This document shows, one piece after another, positions 44,182 through 52,365 of a stretch of 64,000 bases of DNA. The stretch is from NCBI GenBank assembly GCA_035063785.1, contig JAPSFS010000001.1:1-64000 (forward strand), read 5' to 3'. The notes under the pieces are model-generated. The model did not search any database and was not told where the DNA came from. It was given only the letters and a program-made list of their open reading frames with translations. The position numbers and the translations under genes were made by a program. The DNA is from Comamonas_C sp026954015 (GTDB lineage: Bacteria > Pseudomonadota > Gammaproteobacteria > Burkholderiales > Burkholderiaceae_C). Each line of letters starts with the position of its first letter. The first letter of the stretch is position 1.

Positions 44182-45144
44182 TCAGCGTTCGGCACGCGGC
44201 GCGTCGAGCCAGCTGCCGCGTTCGCGCCAGAGCGTGCGCGCGCTGCCGCGCTGCTTGAAGACGAGCGAGCGTTCCTGCACGACGGTGCTGCCCAGGCGCA
44301 GCCGCCCGCGCACTTCGAAATAGTCCGACACCACGCCGTGCAGCTCGCCCTGGATCAGACCGGGCCGGTCCAGGCGGGCTGCGGCGTCGGCGTTGCTCGC
44401 GAAGTGCTGCGCGTCGCGCGCCTGCGCGAGCTGCTGCGCGGCGGCCATCGAGATGCCGTCGATGCTGGCCCAGAGCACCACGCTGTCGGCGGTGTTCAGG
44501 TTCACGCGCGTGCGCACCGGCAGCAGCGTCACGTAAGGCGCAAGCCGCGCGATCGTCTCGGGCGGCACGCCCCACCATGCGAGCTCCTCGATCGAGCGCG
44601 GCAGCAGGGGCGCGTCGGCGTTGGCCGGTAGGTCGGCGCGTGTGGCCTGCACCATCTGCTGCGCCAGCGTCTGCAGCAGTTGCGGCGCCAGTCCCAGGTA
44701 GTCGAAAAGCCGCGTGAACTGCGCCAGCGCGGTGGCGTCCACCGCGTTGCCCTGCGCGAGGTTGCGCAGGTTCAGCAGCGCCTGCTGGTCGGTGATGCTG
44801 CCCGAGAGGAAGGCGTCGGCGACGTCCGTGCTCGCGTCCTGCGCCACGCCGTGCTCGGCCGCGAGGAAGGTGGACAGGCGCGCCTCGGCGAGCGGCACCG
44901 ACCACGGCTCGGTCAGGTTGTCGCTGCCGTCGCCGCGCGCGAGCGAATCCTCGCGCAGGATGAGCCGCGCCCAGTCGAGCGCGCCGATGAGGATCCAGGC
45001 CGACTGCACGCGCGCGCGCTCGGCGGTCTCCACCTCGATCGCGCGCCACTGGCGCCACAGCGCGGTGGCGGCAAAGCTCGCCACCAGCGTCACCACGAGC
45101 ATCGCGGTGAGCAGCGCGGCACCCCGCTGGCGCGCGGCCTTCAT
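44182..45144 (-). CDS. gspK: Type II secretion minor pseudopilin GspK
   Basis: 320 aa, much larger than other pseudopilins as expected for GspK, which caps the pseudopilus. Short leader MKAARQRG then the hydrophobic helix AALLTAMLVVTLVASFAATA. The alpha-helical insert includes LLNLRNLAQGNAVDATALAQ and the DNA-uptake-like fold segment RVNLNTADSVVLWASIDGIS with RPGLIQGELHGVVSDYFEVR. Its start overlaps the gspJ stop. Confidence 0.93.
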   Translation of the reverse strand: MKAARQRGAALLTAMLVVTLVASFAATALWRQWRAIEVETAERARVQSAWILIGALDWARLILREDSLARGDGSDNLTEPWSVPLAEARLSTFLAAEHGVAQDASTDVADAFLSGSITDQQALLNLRNLAQGNAVDATALAQFTRLFDYLGLAPQLLQTLAQQMVQATRADLPANADAPLLPRSIEELAWWGVPPETIARLAPYVTLLPVRTRVNLNTADSVVLWASIDGISMAAAQQLAQARDAQHFASNADAAARLDRPGLIQGELHGVVSDYFEVRGRLRLGSTVVQERSLVFKQRGSARTLWRERGSWLDAPRAER

Positions 45145-45812
45145 GACTTGTTGCCCCCGACCAGCGGGCTCACCCAGTCGCGCGTGATCACGCCTGCGTA
45201 CGCGCCGCCGTCGGGCAGCGTGAGCACGAGCCGCACGCCCTCCGGCACGCTGGTGTTGGCGGTCGTGGGCGTGTTCGTCGCGCCGCTGGAGAGCGCGTTG
45301 GCCCAGGCGCCCTCGCGGTAGAAGAAGAGCTGCCAGTCGGCGAGTGGCAGCAGCACGGTCTCGCGCTGGCGCGCGGCGGCGTCCGGGCTGCGCGCCCATT
45401 GCGCCGCGCCCTCCCACGCCTGGCGCCACTGCTCGCGCGTGGCCACGGGCGGCGACTGCCAGCGCAGCCACTGGTCGGTGCCGTCGACGTTGCGCCGCGC
45501 CCACGCGACGACGATGGCCCCCGCGTCGTCCGCGCGCGCGCTGCGTCTGGTAAGGCGCAGCACCTGGCCGTCCCAGGCGAGCGCGGTGGTGCCGGGCAGC
45601 GGCTCGAGCGCATCCAGATCCGTGCCCCACTGGTCCAGCACCGTCTGCAGCGTCAGCAGCGCGTCGGTGCGCTCGCCCGTCTGCGTCTGCGAGCGCACCA
45701 TGCCGTCGAGCCCCCGCCAGCTCACGACCGCGAGCAGCGCCAGGATCGCGATGGCCACGAGCAGCTCGACCAGCGTGAAGCCCCGCGGCAGCGCCTTGTG
45801 CTCTTGCATCAA
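45141..45812 (-). CDS. gspJ: Type II secretion minor pseudopilin GspJ
   Basis: 223 aa. Prepilin leader MMQEHKALPRG, cleaved before FTLVELLVAIAILALLAVVS with Glu at position 5 of the mature protein. The body includes MVRSQTQTGERTDALLTLQT and DQWGTDLDALEPLPG, as in GspJ. ATG at 45812 or 45809 are both possible; the latter overlaps the gspI stop exactly. Forms the tip complex with GspI and GspK. Confidence 0.93.
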   Translation of the reverse strand: MMQEHKALPRGFTLVELLVAIAILALLAVVSWRGLDGMVRSQTQTGERTDALLTLQTVLDQWGTDLDALEPLPGTTALAWDGQVLRLTRRSARADDAGAIVVAWARRNVDGTDQWLRWQSPPVATREQWRQAWEGAAQWARSPDAAARQRETVLLPLADWQLFFYREGAWANALSSGATNTPTTANTSVPEGVRLVLTLPDGGAYAGVITRDWVSPLVGGNKS

Positions 45813-46165
45813 TAGCGCCCCACGATGGTGGACAGGCGCAAAACCGGGTTTTTATCGTCAAAGACCTGCGCGTCGACGCGGCGGAACTGCGGATTCGGCG
45901 TGGGCGTCACCTGCAGCGCCACGCGGTAGCTGCGGCCCACCTGTTCGCAGCCGCTTTCGGTGTCGCCGATGGACGGCAACTGGCGCGTCAGCCGCACCGC
46001 GACGAGCGCGTTTTCCGCGCACAGGTGCGCCAGCAGCACGTCGGTCTGGCGCGCGGTGTTGCGCGTGAGCGCCGAGGTGGCCTGCAGCCCGGCGATGAGC
46101 GCGATCGCCACGATCCCGAGCGCAACCAGCACCTCCACCAGCGTGAAACCGCGCGCGCGCCTCAT
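45809..46165 (-). CDS. gspI: Type II secretion minor pseudopilin GspI
   Basis: 118 aa. Prepilin leader MRRARG followed by FTLVEVLVALGIVAIALIAG with mature Glu5. The GspI core follows (AENALVAVRLTRQLPSIGDT, YRVALQVTPTPNPQFRRVDA). The start overlaps the gspH stop by four bases. The open frame upstream of 46165 belongs to a shadow of gspH. Confidence 0.92.
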   Translation of the reverse strand: MRRARGFTLVEVLVALGIVAIALIAGLQATSALTRNTARQTDVLLAHLCAENALVAVRLTRQLPSIGDTESGCEQVGRSYRVALQVTPTPNPQFRRVDAQVFDDKNPVLRLSTIVGRY

Positions 46166-46605
46166 CGCAGCGCCTGCGCGGTGAACGGCCGCAGCCCGTC
46201 GGTGGCCACGCGCACCGCCTCGCCCGGCAACTGGCTGTTGACGATCACCACCTGCTGCGCGCCGATGAGCGGCTCGGGCCCGAGCCAGAGCGTGGCCGCG
46301 CCGCGCGCCTGCGTATCGCGGTCCAGCCACGCCTGGGGCAGCGTGCCGGGCGCGACGCCGTCGAAATGAAAGCCCTCGGCGTCCGCGCGCCAGCGCACCG
46401 CGGCGCCCGAGGCGCGCGACTGCGCCCGCGCCGATTCGAGCAGCGCCGCCAGGCGCTCGCCCTCGCGCTGCAGCCGCATCTGCCCGCTGTCGGCCAATGC
46501 GAACCCCACGCCGGCGCTGGCGAGCGCCATGATGGCCACGACGACCAGCAGCTCCAGCAGCGTGAAGCCGCGCGCGGCACTATTGCCAGCTGCCGATGTC
46601 CGCAT
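46162..46605 (-). CDS. gspH: Type II secretion minor pseudopilin GspH
   Basis: 147 aa. Prepilin leader MRTSAAGNSAARG, then FTLLELLVVVAIMALASAGV with mature Glu5. The rest (LQREGERLAALLESARAQSR, FHFDGVAPGTLPQAWLDRDT) fits the GspH/FimT type. It overlaps the 3' end of gspG by 26 bases in another frame. Confidence 0.9.
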   Translation of the reverse strand: MRTSAAGNSAARGFTLLELLVVVAIMALASAGVGFALADSGQMRLQREGERLAALLESARAQSRASGAAVRWRADAEGFHFDGVAPGTLPQAWLDRDTQARGAATLWLGPEPLIGAQQVVIVNSQLPGEAVRVATDGLRPFTAQALR

Positions 46606-47020
46606 CCTTGCCCTCGCCTCCGGGCTGGCCGTCCGCGCCGAGCGACATCACGTCCACCTCGCCCTTGATGCCCGGGTTCAGGTACTGGTAGGCGCGCCCC
46701 CACGGGTCGTTGGGGAGCTTTTCCACGTAGGGCCGCCAGTTGCCCGGCACGGGCGCGGCCGTGGGCTTGGCCAGCAGCGCCTGCAGCCCCTGCTCGGCCG
46801 TGGGGTAGCGCTGGTTGTCGAGCTTGTAGAGCTTGAGCGCCTGCATCAGGTTGTTCACGTCGGTGCGCGCGGCGGTGACGCGTGCGTCGTCCGCGCGGTC
46901 GAGCACGTTGGGCACGATGAGCGCGGCCAGCACGCCGATGATGACGAGCACCACCATGAGCTCGATCAGGGTGAAGCCGGCGGCGCGGCGCAAACGGGTA
47001 AGGGCGGAAATCGGGGGCAC
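46580..47020 (-). CDS. gspG: Type II secretion major pseudopilin GspG
   Basis: 146 aa. Leader ending RRAAG, cleaved before FTLIELMVVLVIIGVLAALI with Glu5. Very typical GspG body: YKLDNQRYPTAEQGLQALL, GNWRPYVEKLPNDPWGRAYQ, YLNPGIKGEVDVMSLGADGQ and the Ca-binding C-terminus EGKDADIGSWQ. First gene of the minus-strand gsp operon, divergent from gspC with 52 bases between. Confidence 0.97.
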   Translation of the reverse strand: MPPISALTRLRRAAGFTLIELMVVLVIIGVLAALIVPNVLDRADDARVTAARTDVNNLMQALKLYKLDNQRYPTAEQGLQALLAKPTAAPVPGNWRPYVEKLPNDPWGRAYQYLNPGIKGEVDVMSLGADGQPGGEGKDADIGSWQ

Positions 47021-47037
47021 TTCGGGCCTTTCAGGGC

Positions 47038-47067
47038 TTGGAAAGAGCGTTGGCAGTCAATGATAAT
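47038..47067 (+). promoter_or_regulatory. Candidate gspC promoter in the gspG/gspC gap
   Basis: TTGGAA (47038-47043), 18-base spacer, GATAAT (47062-47067), only five bases before the gspC ATG, so the leader would be nearly absent. The 52-base gap must also hold the gspG promoter; a TTGACT on the minus strand (47055-47060) lacks a clear -10. Confidence 0.35.
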
Positions 47068-47072
47068 GGCGC

Positions 47073-47555
47073 ATGCCCGTCTCCCGCCGCCATCGCCTGC
47101 GACTGCGCCTCGTCACCTTGGTGCTGGGCGCGCTCGCCGGGGCGAGCGTGGTGTACTGGGGCCTGCGCCTGTCGCGCCCGGCCACGGTCGCCGCGGTGCC
47201 GGTCGCAAGCGTGCAGCCCGCGCCGCTGGACGGCCAGGCGCTGGCGCGCCTGCTTGGCGCCAACCGCGTGGCCGCGCCGGTGCAGGGCCCGGCGCCCGAA
47301 GCCTCGCGCCTGGCGCTGCGCGGCGTGCTCGCGGGCACCCGCAGCGGCCACGGCGCGGCGCTGATCGCCATCGACGACAAGCCGCCCAAACCCTACCGCG
47401 TCGGCGCCCAGGTGCAGCCCGGCCTCGTCGTGCAGTCGCTGGGCCGGCGCGAGGCGCGCCTGGGCGCAGCGGTGGACGGCGCAACCACCGTCACGCTGGA
47501 GCTGCCGCTCAAGTCGCCGCACGACGCACCCGCGGCGCTCACGCGCGGCGGGTGA
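47073..47555 (+). CDS. gspC: Type II secretion protein GspC, short form without PDZ domain
   Basis: 160 aa. N-terminal membrane helix (LVTLVLGALAGASVVYWGLR) and a homology region (LARLLGANRVAAPVQGPAPE, LALRGVLAGTRSGHGAALIA, AQVQPGLVVQSLGRREARLG) that binds the secretin N0 domain. It ends after about residue 150 without the PDZ or coiled-coil domain found in enterobacterial GspC. Transcribed divergently from the rest of the operon. Confidence 0.88.
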   Translation: MPVSRRHRLRLRLVTLVLGALAGASVVYWGLRLSRPATVAAVPVASVQPAPLDGQALARLLGANRVAAPVQGPAPEASRLALRGVLAGTRSGHGAALIAIDDKPPKPYRVGAQVQPGLVVQSLGRREARLGAAVDGATTVTLELPLKSPHDAPAALTRGG

Positions 47556-47697
47556 CCGGCGCAGATGGCCGCGGTGGTTGCTCAAGGCAACGCTGAACCG
47601 GTCCCGGCCGCGCAGGCAGCTTTGCAGCCGCACCGCTCACCCTTGCATCGCACCACAAACCAGGGCGCGCTGCATCGCCGGCACGTTTCAGCGTCGC

Positions 47698-47714
47698 CTT
47701 AAGTCTGGCCTAAG
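47698..47714 (+). promoter_or_regulatory. PmrA/QseB-like response-regulator box
   Basis: CTTAAG-TCTGG-CCTAAG, two direct hexamers 11 bases apart, close to the known PmrA/QseB box (YTTAAK-N5-YTTAAK) with one mismatch. It lies 56 bases upstream of the DegP-like gene, which precedes an OmpR-family regulator gene, so autoregulation is likely. The rest of 47556-47769 shows no other clear signal. Confidence 0.6.
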
Positions 47715-47769
47715 CCAGCGCCCCCACACTGCCTTCCCATTGATGCAACCCCGCAAGGAAAGGCAGACC

Positions 47770-49281
47770 ATGAACTCCCTCATTTCCACTCCGCGCCGCC
47801 TGGTGCTGGCGCTCGTTGCCGCGGGCATGCTGGGCGCGACCGGCGCCGGGCTCGTGACCGCGCGCACGGCGCATGCGTTCTCGTTCGGCGCCACGACCGC
47901 GTCCGCTGCGGCGACCGATCCCGCGCCGGCGGCGCCGGCGCTGGTCACGCTGCCCGATTTTTCGCAGATCACCGCGCGCTACGGCGCGGCCGTGGTCAAC
48001 ATCAGCGTGAGCGGCGTGCGCAAGGTTTCCGACGACGACGGCGACGCCCCCGCCGCGCGCCAGCGCCGGGGCCCGCAGATCGACCCGGACGACCCGTTCG
48101 CGCCGTTCTTCCGCTACTTCGGCGTGCCCGGCGGGCAGGGGCCGCAGAGCGTGCCGATGCGCGGCGAGGGCTCGGGCTTCATCGTCGATCCGAACGGCAT
48201 CGTGCTGACCAACGCGCACGTCGTCAAGGGAGCCGACCGCGTCACGGTCAAGCTCACCGACCGGCGCGAGTTCCAGGCCAAGGTGCTGGGCGCGGACCCC
48301 AAGACCGACATCGCGGTGCTCAGGATCGACGCCAAGAACCTGCCCACGGTCAAGCTCGGTGATTCAAGCAGCCTCAAGGTGGGGCAGTGGGTGCTGGCGA
48401 TCGGCTCGCCCTTCGGCTTCGAGAACACCGTGACCGCGGGCGTGGTCAGTGCCAAGGGCCGCTCGCTGCCGGACGACAGCTACGTGCCCTTCATCCAGAC
48501 CGACGCCGCGGTGAACCCTGGCAACTCGGGCGGCCCGCTGTTCAACGCGAGCGGCGAGGTGGTGGGCATCAACTCGCAGATCTACAGCCGCACGGGCGGT
48601 TACCAGGGCGTGTCGTTCGCGATCCCGATCGAGGTCGCGACGCACGTGCAGCAGCAGATCGTCAAGAACGGCAAGGTGGAGCACGCGCGTCTGGGCGTGA
48701 CGGTGCAGGAGGTGAACCAGACCTTCGCCAACTCGTTCAAGCTCGACAAGCCCGAGGGCGCGCTCGTGGCCAACGTCGATGACCAGGGGCCCGCGGCCCA
48801 GGCGGGGCTCAAGACCGGCGACGTGATCCTCAAGATCGACGACCAGGCGATCGTGAGCTCGGGCGACCTGCCGGCCTTCATCGGCCAGTCGCAGCCGGGG
48901 CAGAAGGTGCAGCTCGAGGTCTGGCGCGGCGGCCACGCCGAGACCGTCGTCGCGACGCTGGGCAACGCCAACGACACGAGCGCCAAGGTCGCGCGCGCCG
49001 ACGCCGGCGTGAAGAAGGGGCAGCTTGGGCTGATGCTGCGCCCGCTCGAACCGGGTGAGGCGCGCGAGGCCGGCGTGGACCACGGCCTGCTGATCGAGGA
49101 CGCGCGCGGCCCCGCAGCGCTCGCGGGCGTGCAGGGCGGCGACGTGCTGCTGGCGATCAACGGCACGCCGGTCAAGGGCATGGACCAGGTGCGCGCCGCG
49201 ATGGACAAGAGCGGCAAGTCGGTGGCGCTCCTGATCGAGCGCGACGGCCAGCGCATCTTCGTGCCGGTCAACCTCGGCTGA
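47770..49281 (+). CDS. Do/DegP-family periplasmic serine endoprotease
   Basis: 503 aa from MNSLISTPRRLVLALVAAGM, with a signal peptide ending near AHA. Trypsin-like domain with catalytic triad H150 (NAHVV), D180 (KTDIAVL) and S253 (GNSGGPL), then two PDZ domains (about 290-380: LGVTVQEVNQTFANSFKLDK; 410-500: LGLMLRPLEPGEAREAGVDH). An acidic loop (SDDDGDAP) near residue 90 resembles the LA loop. Degrades or refolds misfolded envelope proteins. Probably an operon with the two-component genes downstream and controlled by the box at 47698-47714. Confidence 0.95.
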   Translation: MNSLISTPRRLVLALVAAGMLGATGAGLVTARTAHAFSFGATTASAAATDPAPAAPALVTLPDFSQITARYGAAVVNISVSGVRKVSDDDGDAPAARQRRGPQIDPDDPFAPFFRYFGVPGGQGPQSVPMRGEGSGFIVDPNGIVLTNAHVVKGADRVTVKLTDRREFQAKVLGADPKTDIAVLRIDAKNLPTVKLGDSSSLKVGQWVLAIGSPFGFENTVTAGVVSAKGRSLPDDSYVPFIQTDAAVNPGNSGGPLFNASGEVVGINSQIYSRTGGYQGVSFAIPIEVATHVQQQIVKNGKVEHARLGVTVQEVNQTFANSFKLDKPEGALVANVDDQGPAAQAGLKTGDVILKIDDQAIVSSGDLPAFIGQSQPGQKVQLEVWRGGHAETVVATLGNANDTSAKVARADAGVKKGQLGLMLRPLEPGEAREAGVDHGLLIEDARGPAALAGVQGGDVLLAINGTPVKGMDQVRAAMDKSGKSVALLIERDGQRIFVPVNLG

Positions 49282-49344
49282 TGCATGGCGAACGCGGCGG
49301 CGCCCGGACGGCGGGCGCCGCCGCGTTCGCGTATCGTTGCCACC

Positions 49345-50001
49345 ATGCGCCTGCTGCTGGTTGAAGACGACGCCATGATCGGCGAAGCCGTGCGCGAGCT
49401 GCTGCGCGACGAAGACTACGCGGTGGACTGGGCGCGCGACGGCGACGCGGCCGACGCCGCGCTGGCCGCGCAGCGCTACGACCTCGTGCTGCTCGACCTG
49501 GGGCTGCCGGGGCGCGACGGCATGGCGGTGCTGCGCGCCCTGCGCGCGCGGCGTGACCGCACGCCGGTGCTGATCGCCACCGCGCGCGACGGCGTCGCGC
49601 AGCGCATCGCGGGGCTGGACGCCGGGGCCGATGACTACGTGCTCAAGCCCTACGACCTGGACGAGCTGCTGGCGCGCATCCGTGCGCTGCTGCGCCGCGC
49701 CGCGGGCCGCGCCGAGCCGCTGTACGAGCACCAGGGCGTGAGCATCAACCCCGCCACGCGCGAGGTGCTCGCGCACGGCCAGCCGGTGGTGCTTTCGGCG
49801 CGCGAGTGGGCGGTGCTCGAACCCCTGATCGCCCGCCCCGGCCTCGTGCTCTCGCGCCAGCAGCTCGAAGACAAGCTCTACGGCTGGGGCGAGGAGATCG
49901 GCAGCAACGCGGTCGAGGTCTACATCCACGGCCTGCGCAGGAAGCTGGGCGCCGCGCTGATCCTGAACGTGCGCGGCGTCGGCTACATGGTGCCCAAATG
50001 A
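49345..50001 (+). CDS. OmpR/PhoB-family response regulator (QseB/PmrA/TctD-like)
   Basis: 218 aa from MRLLLVEDDAMIGEAVRELL. Receiver domain with acidic pair E7/D8-D9, phosphoacceptor D51 (LLDLGLPGRDG), Thr in VLIATARDG and Lys in VLKPYDLDELLARI. C-terminal winged helix DNA-binding domain with LSRQQLEDKLYGWGEEIGSN and VRGVGYMVPK. The start at 49345 is set by the receiver fold, 63 bases after the protease gene. Ends in an ATGA overlap with its kinase. Partner signal unknown. Confidence 0.95.
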   Translation: MRLLLVEDDAMIGEAVRELLRDEDYAVDWARDGDAADAALAAQRYDLVLLDLGLPGRDGMAVLRALRARRDRTPVLIATARDGVAQRIAGLDAGADDYVLKPYDLDELLARIRALLRRAAGRAEPLYEHQGVSINPATREVLAHGQPVVLSAREWAVLEPLIARPGLVLSRQQLEDKLYGWGEEIGSNAVEVYIHGLRRKLGAALILNVRGVGYMVPK

Positions 50002-51407
50002 GTGCCGCCGCGCGCCTGCCGCAGTCGCTGCGCCTGCGGCTGCTGCTGTTCTTGATAGCTGCCATCGCCGCCACGGCGCTGACGCAGGGGCTGTTTGCCT
50101 ACCGGTCCGCGCTGGCCGAGGCGGACGCGCTGTTCGACTATCACATGCAGCAGACCGCGTTCGCGCTGCGCGCCGGGCTGCCCGCCGACGCCAAGGGGCT
50201 GGGCAGCCTGCGCCCCGAATACCAGAACAACGAATTCATCGTGCAGGTCTGGACCAACGAGGGCCTGCGCATCTTCGAATCCGCCATCGGCGAGCTGCTG
50301 CCGCAGCGCGCGGTGCTGGGCTTTCAGGAGGTGCGCGCCCACGGCAGCACCTACCGCGTGTTTTCGCTGCAGTCGCGCTCGCAGGTGATCCAGGTCGCGC
50401 AGGACATGGCGGTGCGCCGCACGCTGGCGCGGGGTCTGGCGTGGCGCTCGCTGCTGCCGCTGGCGGTGATGGCGCCGCTGCTGATGCTGGCCGTCTGGTG
50501 GCTGCTCGGGCGCCTGTTCGTGCCGGTGGACCGCGTGCGTGAGGAGGTGGCGCGCCGCCAGCCGCAGGAGCTTTCCGCCGTGGACGAGGCCGATCTGCCC
50601 GCCGAGGTGCAGCCGCTCGTGCACGAGCTCAACGCACTGCTGGGCCGCGTGCGCCGCGCCTTCGCCGCGCAGCAGGACTTCGTCGCCGACGCGGCGCACG
50701 AGCTGCGCTCGCCGCTGGCGGCGCTCAAGCTGCAGGTGCGGGGCCTGCGCCGCGCGGGCGACGACGCAGCGCGCGAGCGCGCGGCGGCGCGGCTCGAAGC
50801 GGGCATAGACCGCGCCGCGCGGCTCGTGGAGCAACTGCTCGTGCTGGCGCGCCAGGAAGCGGCGCGCGCGCCGATGGAGCGCGTCGATCTGGCCGACGTC
50901 GCGCGCCTGGCGCTCGCGGACGTGGCCGCCAGCGCGCAGGCGCGCGCGATCGACGCCGGGCTGTCGCAGGCACCGCAGGCGCCGCTTCAGGTGACGGGCG
51001 TGGCCGAAGAGCTGCGCCTGCTCGTGCGCAACCTGCTCGACAACGCGGTGAAGTACACGCCCGAGGGTGGCCGCGTGGATGTCCGCCTCTGCCGCGACGC
51101 CGCAGGGCGTGCGCGCCTCGTGGTGGAAGACAGCGGCCCCGGCGTGCCCGAGGCCGAGCGCGAGCGCGTGCTCGGGCGCTTCTACCGCGCGCCCGACAGC
51201 GCCCGGCAGGCGCCGGGCAGCGGCCTGGGGCTGGCCATCGTGCAGGCCATCGCCGAGCGCCACGGCGCGCGGCTGGCGCTCGGCGCGTCACCCCGCCTGG
51301 GCGGTCTGAGCGTGACGCTCACCTTCCCCGAAAAAACTACGCAAACCATAGCTGCCAGCGCTTCTACGACGGGCGCTGGAGCCGAAAATCCTTTGCAAGC
51401 TGGATGA
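49998..51407 (+). CDS. Two-component sensor histidine kinase (QseC/TctE-like)
   Basis: 469 aa inner-membrane kinase. Two membrane helices (about 12-34 and 152-171) bracket a periplasmic sensor of about 115 residues; a HAMP-like segment follows, then HisKA with H234 (DAAHELRSPL), N box LLDNAVKYTPEGG, G1 VEDSGPGVPE and G2 GSGLGLAIVQAIAE. The last ~22 residues (TTQTIAASASTTGAGAENPL...) are encoded by a repeat copy and look like tail extension. Codons 18-33, in TM1, also resemble the repeat. Its 3' end overlaps metR by 44 bases. Confidence 0.94.
   Translation: MSAAARLPQSLRLRLLLFLIAAIAATALTQGLFAYRSALAEADALFDYHMQQTAFALRAGLPADAKGLGSLRPEYQNNEFIVQVWTNEGLRIFESAIGELLPQRAVLGFQEVRAHGSTYRVFSLQSRSQVIQVAQDMAVRRTLARGLAWRSLLPLAVMAPLLMLAVWWLLGRLFVPVDRVREEVARRQPQELSAVDEADLPAEVQPLVHELNALLGRVRRAFAAQQDFVADAAHELRSPLAALKLQVRGLRRAGDDAARERAAARLEAGIDRAARLVEQLLVLARQEAARAPMERVDLADVARLALADVAASAQARAIDAGLSQAPQAPLQVTGVAEELRLLVRNLLDNAVKYTPEGGRVDVRLCRDAAGRARLVVEDSGPGVPEAERERVLGRFYRAPDSARQAPGSGLGLAIVQAIAERHGARLALGASPRLGGLSVTLTFPEKTTQTIAASASTTGAGAENPLQAG
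51344..51390 (+). repeat. Dispersed palindromic repeat, copy F (kinase/metR convergence)
   Basis: ACCATAGCTGCCAGCGCTTC, then TACGACGGGCGCTGGAGCCG and AAAAT. Stem CCAGCGC (51355-51361) with GCGCTGG (51373-51379). It is read as C-terminal codons by both the kinase (plus) and metR (minus), whose stop codons lie at 51405-51407 and 51364-51366. Confidence 0.75.
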
Positions 51408-52263
51408 AGGCCGCCAGATAGTCCACCGCCAGCTCGCCCTCGCGCGTGCCCAGGTGGATCTGCTTGGCGATGCCTTGCTTGCCCAGGCGCAGCGGCACCA
51501 CCGCCATGCGCTCGGCGTACTCCAGCGCCAGCCAGCGCGGCAGCGCCGCGACGCCCCGGCCGCTTTCCACCATCTGCACCATGATGTCGGTGGTCTCTAT
51601 GGTCTTGTGCTGGCGCGGCGCCTGCCCCGCGGGCAGCAGGAACTGCGTGTACACGTCCAGCCGGTCGGTGGCGACCGGGTAGGTGATGAGCGTTTCGCGC
51701 GCGAGGTCCGCCGGCACCAGGTATGCCCGCCCGGCCAGCGCGTGCGTGCGTGCGACGAGCAGCACCTGCTCGTAGTCGAACACCGGCTCGAAGACGAGGC
51801 CGGGGCGGTACACCGGGTCGGGCGTGACGAGCAGGTCGATCTCCCAGCCCAGCAGCGCGCCGATGCCGCCGAACTGGAATTTCTGGCGCACGTCCACGTC
51901 CACGTCCGGCCAGGCCCTGAGGTAGGGCGCGACGATCTTCAGCAGCCACTGGTAGCAGGGGTGGCACTCCATGCCGATGCGCAGGCTCCCGCGCTGCCCC
52001 TGGGCGAACTGGCGCAGGCGCTCCTCGGCGAGTTCGAGCTGCGGCAGCACGCGCTGCGCCTGCGCGAGCAGGTAGCGCCCCGCCTGCGTCAGGCGCAGGC
52101 CCCGGCCCTCGCGCAGCCAGATGGCGGTGCCCAGCTGCGTCTCCAGCTTCTTCATGCTGTGGCTCAGCGCCGATTGCGTCAGAAACAGCCGCTCGGCCGC
52201 GGCGGTGAGCGAGCCCTGCCGTTCAACCTCCGCGACGATGGCCAGATGGATGCGTTCCAGCAT
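51364..52263 (-). CDS. metR: LysR-type methionine biosynthesis regulator MetR
   Basis: 299 aa from the ATG at 52263 (MLERIHLAIVAEVERQGSLT); a GTG at 52275 would add four residues and run into the MetR box. Winged helix-turn-helix AAERLFLTQSALSHSMKKLE, then the homocysteine-sensing effector domain (LRIGMECHPCYQWLLKIVAP, IDLLVTPDPVYRPGLVFEPV, RGVAALPRWLALEYAERMAV). Divergent from metE, the classical MetR target, with a consensus site between. The 3' end overlaps the convergent kinase gene through a repeat. Confidence 0.95.
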   Translation of the reverse strand: MLERIHLAIVAEVERQGSLTAAAERLFLTQSALSHSMKKLETQLGTAIWLREGRGLRLTQAGRYLLAQAQRVLPQLELAEERLRQFAQGQRGSLRIGMECHPCYQWLLKIVAPYLRAWPDVDVDVRQKFQFGGIGALLGWEIDLLVTPDPVYRPGLVFEPVFDYEQVLLVARTHALAGRAYLVPADLARETLITYPVATDRLDVYTQFLLPAGQAPRQHKTIETTDIMVQMVESGRGVAALPRWLALEYAERMAVVPLRLGKQGIAKQIHLGTREGELAVDYLAAFIQLAKDFRLQRPS

Positions 52264-52268
52264 ATCAA

Positions 52269-52281
52269 TGAACACAATTCA
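52269..52281. promoter_or_regulatory. MetR-binding box
   Basis: TGAACACAATTCA, a perfect match to the MetR consensus TGAA-N5-TTCA, in the metR/metE gap, six bases from the metR ATG and just upstream of the candidate metE -35. Fits homocysteine-dependent activation of metE and autorepression of metR. Confidence 0.85.
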
Positions 52282-52309
52282 TTGGTTTGTGAATAAATAC
52301 CATTTTACT
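52282..52309 (+). promoter_or_regulatory. Candidate metE promoter
   Basis: TTGGTT (52282-52287), 16-base spacer, TTTACT (52304-52309), in an unusually AT-rich stretch directly after the MetR box, a layout expected for a MetR-activated promoter. Leader of about 50 bases to the metE ATG. Confidence 0.5.
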
Positions 52310-52365
52310 TCATGGATCGTCTTTCCTACGATGGCCTGCGTCACCGTATCTGGAAGGAGAAGAAG

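Noticed and set aside
47556..47769. Missing PDZ part of GspC in a shifted frame
   Set aside because: No PDZ-like sequence is found in this gap; the short GspC appears complete.
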